Assembly: GCA_031119555.1 (NCBI GenBank)
Contig: JAVHXQ010000015.1
Coordinates: 1-62,360, forward strand
DNA from: Candidatus Dactylopiibacterium sp.
GTDB lineage: Bacteria > Pseudomonadota > Gammaproteobacteria > Burkholderiales > Rhodocyclaceae
Direction of reading: 5' to 3'
Length of the DNA stretch: 62,360 nt
Part shown: positions 59,910-62,360 of the stretch, piece after piece
Position numbering within the stretch: the first letter of the stretch is position 1
How the letters are laid out: each line of letters starts with the position of its first letter
The notes under the pieces: generated by a model
Seen by the model: the letters and a program-made list of their open reading frames with translations, nothing else
What the model was told of the DNA's origin: nothing
Database searches by the model: none
Program-made: the position numbers and the translations under genes

Positions 59910-61277
59910 ATGAAATTCACGATACAGGTCGGGCTGCTCATTCTGCTGGCCGCCACCCAGGCCGGCTGTGCCGGTACCGCGGCGCGCGCCGCGTTGCCCA
60001 GCGTGGCCGAGACCTACGGCCTCAAGGGCTTCGGTACGGAAACCCCGGCGGGCGAGGGCGGCGACATCGTGCGCGTGACCACGCTCGCGGCCGACGGGCC
60101 CGGCTCCCTGCGCGAAGCGCTGGCGCAGCGGGGTCCGCGCGTGATCGTGTTCGAGGTGGGTGGCGTGATCGATCTGGGCCGCAAGCCGCTGCGTCTGGAC
60201 GCGCCCTTCGTCACCGTCGCCGGCCAGACCGCGCCCGCTCCCGGCATCACGCTGATCCGTGGCGGGCTGGAGATCCGCACCCACGACGTGCTCATGCAGC
60301 ACATCCGCTTTCGCATGGGAGACGCCGGGCTGCCCCGCTACACGAGCGCCGACTTCCGCGAGGGCTGGGACGTGGACGTGACCACCAGCGGTCCGGACGC
60401 CTACAACATCGTGATCGATCACTGCAGCTTCGCCTGGGCCGTCGACGAGAACCTCTCGGTCTCGGGCGCGCGTTACGAAGGCCCCGAGCGCACGTCGCGC
60501 CGCGTCACGCTGTCGAACAACATCGTGGCCGAGGGGCTCATGCATTCGGTGCACTCCAAGCGCGAGCCGCACTCCAAGGGCACGCTGATCCACGACATGG
60601 TCCGCGACGTGGCGGTGCTGGGCAATCTCTACGCCCACAACGACGACCGCAACCCGATGTTCAAGGGGGGCGCGACCGGCGTGGTGGTCAACAACCTCAT
60701 CTACAACCCCGGCGGCAAAGCCATTTCGGCGGGAGCCGCGCCCGCCGAGTGGGAGGGCCGCGCGCTGCCGCCGGCGCCGCGCATCGCGGTGGTGGGCAAC
60801 CACCTCGTGGGAGGCGCGGACACGCGCGTGAAAGCGTTCGTGACGGCCAACATCAGCAAGCGGTTTGGCGAAGGCCCGGCGGAAGTCTTCCTCGCCGACA
60901 ACCGCCTCGACCTGCGCGATGGCGCGCGCCTGCCCGAGACCGGCCCGCGCGTGAGCCGGCTCGACGTGGCGCCGCTGTGGCCGGCGGGCTTCGTCGCACG
61001 CGGCGTCGAAGGCGTGCGCGAGGCGGTGCTTGCGCAGGCCGGTGCGCGGCCCAGCGAGCGCGACGCGGTGGACGCGCGCATCGTGGCGAGCGTGCGCGCG
61101 GGCAGCGGCCGCATCATCGACAGCCAGGACGAGGTGGGCGGCTATCCGGCCGCCGGCGCGGGCGTGACGCGCGCGCTCGAGGTGCCAAGGGAGGGCGTGG
61201 GAGCGTGGCTGCGCGCGCAGGGCGAGGCGCTGGTGCCGGCGGCGGCTTCCGTCGCGGGCGGCGATCGCCGACAATGA
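59910..61277 (+). CDS. Pectate lyase-like beta-helix lipoprotein
   Basis: A 455-residue exported protein with a signal and a probable lipidated cysteine in LLAATQAGC. The fold follows the PL1-like pectate lyase superfamily: GGDIVRVTTLAADGPGSLREAL, IVFEVGGVIDLG, VTVAGQTAPAPGITLIRGGL, NIVIDHCSFAWAVDENLSVS and a late HNDDRNPMFKGG. It differs in detail from the PL1 enzyme encoded just upstream, so it is not a recent duplicate. I chose the ATG at 59910 because GGAG is correctly spaced; ATG 59904 is also possible. A cell-attached lyase is plausible. Confidence 0.82.
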   Translation: MKFTIQVGLLILLAATQAGCAGTAARAALPSVAETYGLKGFGTETPAGEGGDIVRVTTLAADGPGSLREALAQRGPRVIVFEVGGVIDLGRKPLRLDAPFVTVAGQTAPAPGITLIRGGLEIRTHDVLMQHIRFRMGDAGLPRYTSADFREGWDVDVTTSGPDAYNIVIDHCSFAWAVDENLSVSGARYEGPERTSRRVTLSNNIVAEGLMHSVHSKREPHSKGTLIHDMVRDVAVLGNLYAHNDDRNPMFKGGATGVVVNNLIYNPGGKAISAGAAPAEWEGRALPPAPRIAVVGNHLVGGADTRVKAFVTANISKRFGEGPAEVFLADNRLDLRDGARLPETGPRVSRLDVAPLWPAGFVARGVEGVREAVLAQAGARPSERDAVDARIVASVRAGSGRIIDSQDEVGGYPAAGAGVTRALEVPREGVGAWLRAQGEALVPAAASVAGGDRRQ

Positions 61278-61314
61278 ACGCCTTTTTTCCTGACCCGAAC
61301 CGAATGGAGCCCCG

Positions 61315-61791
61315 ATGAAGATCAGCAAGGACACGGCCGTGACCGTGAGCATGAAGGTGACCGACGCCACCGGCCGCGTCGTCGATGACGGCAAGCGCCC
61401 GGTGTCTTACCTGCACGGCGGTTACGACAACATCTTCGCCAGGCTCGAGGCCGCGCTCGACGGTCAGGAAGCCGGCTTCCAGACCGCGCTCGAGCTGGCC
61501 GTGGAAGACTGCTTCGGCGCCTACGACGAGGCGCTGCTGCAGACCATGCCGAAGAGCGAGTTCCCGCCCGGGGTCAAGGTGGGCGGCCAGATCCAGCGCC
61601 CCGATCACAAGGGCGAGCCGCGCTACTTCTTCGTCACCAAGATCAAGGGCCCGGTCGTGATGCTCGACGGCAACCATCCGCTGGCCGGCCGCGCGCTGAA
61701 CTTCCGCCTGCAGGTGCTGGACGTGCGCGCCGCCACGCCGGAGGAAATCGCGCACCAGCACGTGCATGGCGAGCATGGCCACCATCACTGA
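61315..61791 (+). CDS. slyD: FKBP-type peptidyl-prolyl isomerase SlyD
   Basis: A 158-residue SlyD-type isomerase and chaperone. The FKBP domain begins ISKDTAVTVSMKVTDATGRV, is interrupted by the insert-in-flap region (ALELAVEDCFGAYDEALLQTM) and resumes with NHPLAGRALNFRLQVLDVR. The tail is histidine-rich (EEIAHQHVHGEHGHHH), consistent with nickel binding. The start of the following FlhE-like gene lies inside this tail, in another frame. Confidence 0.95.
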   Translation: MKISKDTAVTVSMKVTDATGRVVDDGKRPVSYLHGGYDNIFARLEAALDGQEAGFQTALELAVEDCFGAYDEALLQTMPKSEFPPGVKVGGQIQRPDHKGEPRYFFVTKIKGPVVMLDGNHPLAGRALNFRLQVLDVRAATPEEIAHQHVHGEHGHHH

Positions 61792-62218
61792 GCGCTGGCG
61801 GCCGGCCGGCGCGGCCGTGGCGCTCGCGCTGCTGGCCACGTTGCCGGGCGGCGCGCGCGCGCAGGGCGTGGAGCGTGCCTACAGCGGCGAGGCGGGGCTG
61901 GTGCGCGTCGACCGGCGCAACGCCAATTTCGACACGCGCCTGCCCATCGTGGGGCGTCCGCCCGCGCCGGGCGCGCGCATCCTCAGCGTGAGCTACCGCT
62001 GGCATTACGACAATCCGCCCGCCGGCTTCAGCATGGCGCTGTGCCAGGAGGGCGGGCGCTGCTCCGACGTGAGCGACGCCAGCGCGCGCCAGACCCTGGC
62101 CTTCGTGGGCGAGGACCCGGCGCGACCGTTCTACTTCCGCGCGCGCGTGAGCGGGCAGGGCAACCTGCTGCCGCTGGGCGGCGGGCCCGCGCAGATCATC
62201 GTCGTCTGGCGCGAGTGA
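61775..62218 (+). CDS. FlhE-like flagellar protein
   Basis: A 147-residue exported protein with signal peptide ending GARA (residue ~29). The mature domain matches FlhE of enterobacteria in order and spacing: ILSVSYRWHYDNPPAGFSMALCQEGGRC corresponds to the WRY...PAGL..RLC region, then QTLAFVG, and the end GNLLPLGGGPAQIIVVWRE. The two cysteines are conserved. FlhE is a periplasmic protein of flagellar assembly and proton leak control. Its start overlaps slyD by 17 bases. No flagellar gene is adjacent. The match is from recognition, without a search. Confidence 0.72.
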   Translation: MATITERWRPAGAAVALALLATLPGGARAQGVERAYSGEAGLVRVDRRNANFDTRLPIVGRPPAPGARILSVSYRWHYDNPPAGFSMALCQEGGRCSDVSDASARQTLAFVGEDPARPFYFRARVSGQGNLLPLGGGPAQIIVVWRE

Positions 62219-62242
62219 GGCCGGGCCGCGCTGGCGGCGCGC

Positions 62243-62360
62243 TCAGAACGCTGGCGCGCTGACGGCGGGCTCCACGGCCGGCGTGGCCGGCGGCGGGGGC
62301 GAGGTTTCGGGCGTGGATGCGCCCATGCCGGCGGGGCTGGCGTCCGCTGCGAACAGCGGC
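62243..62360 (-). CDS. C-terminal end of a truncated gene
   Basis: On the minus strand the frame ending at the TGA at 62243-62245 is open to the window edge and encodes a proline, alanine and threonine-rich tail (contains ASTPETSPPPPATPAVEP). The tail could belong to several protein types and I cannot name it. The stop lies 25 bases after the convergent FlhE-like gene. Confidence 0.45.
   Translation of the reverse strand, partial: PLFAADASPAGMGASTPETSPPPPATPAVEPAVSAPAF

Overview
The window is about 62 kb of very GC-rich DNA (roughly 70 percent G+C by eye) from a bacterial chromosome. The gene set points to a betaproteobacterium. Indicators are the rpmB-rpmG / radC / coaBC / dut block, monomeric NADP-isocitrate dehydrogenase facing a soluble transhydrogenase, an MCE-type lipid transporter beside ppx, DbpA, citramalate synthase and a DUF3301 protein. 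Rhodocyclales or Burkholderiales are the likely orders, but no rRNA is present to settle it. Coding density is high. I see no tRNA, rRNA, insertion sequence, prophage or CRISPR array.

Layout. 1-0.56 kb: a tiny ORF, GC-rich hairpins and a frameshifted gene remnant. 0.56-5.9 kb (minus): membrane permease, cimA, dbpA, a small hypothetical. 6.0-11.4 kb: a lipoprotein, an orphan flgH, an M20 amidohydrolase, an orphan TRAP-type binding protein with a structured leader, and a D,D-carboxypeptidase. 11.5-17.2 kb (plus): an FtsX-like permease, an EI24 protein, a CinA-N domain protein and a sodium symporter. 17.2-25.4 kb: DUF1015 and aroG, ribosomal proteins L33 and L28, radC, coaBC, a tautomerase, dut and icd. 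25.5-35.7 kb: sthA, a TPR protein, divergent ppk and ppx, a four-gene MCE lipid transport operon behind ppx, and tatD. 35.9-46.3 kb: an EAL phosphodiesterase, a Tat-exported dienelactone hydrolase, uraA divergent from a ROK regulator, DUF3301 plus a DMT exporter, an unknown protein and a large PAS/Cache histidine kinase. 46.4-53.6 kb: a triple PsiF-repeat protein, rlmJ, a mercaptopyruvate-type sulfurtransferase, slyX, an S1/P1 nuclease, an acyltransferase-PilZ-YkgJ operon, a PAP2 phosphatase and bacteriohemerythrin. 53.8-61.3 kb: a pectin region with a PL10 pectate lyase, kduI and two PL1-type lyases, mixed with unrelated genes including a frameshifted YgjP-like metallopeptidase. 61.3-62.4 kb: slyD, an flhE-like gene and a gene tail.

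How genes work together. Polyphosphate is made by Ppk and degraded by Ppx from divergent genes. The ppk promoter carries three PhoB-type half-sites at 11-bp spacing, placed 10 bp from a -10 element, so phosphate starvation control is the best-supported regulatory prediction here. Icd makes NADPH and the facing SthA can convert it to NADH. The pectate lyases and KduI imply extracellular pectate cleavage followed by uronate isomerisation, but transporters and the later enzymes lie outside the window. FlgH and an FlhE-like protein are flagellar-type proteins with no flagellar neighbours. I found no clearly new defence or mobile system; the most notable items are regulatory (ppk Pho box, dctP-type leader hairpins) and the G-run frameshift.
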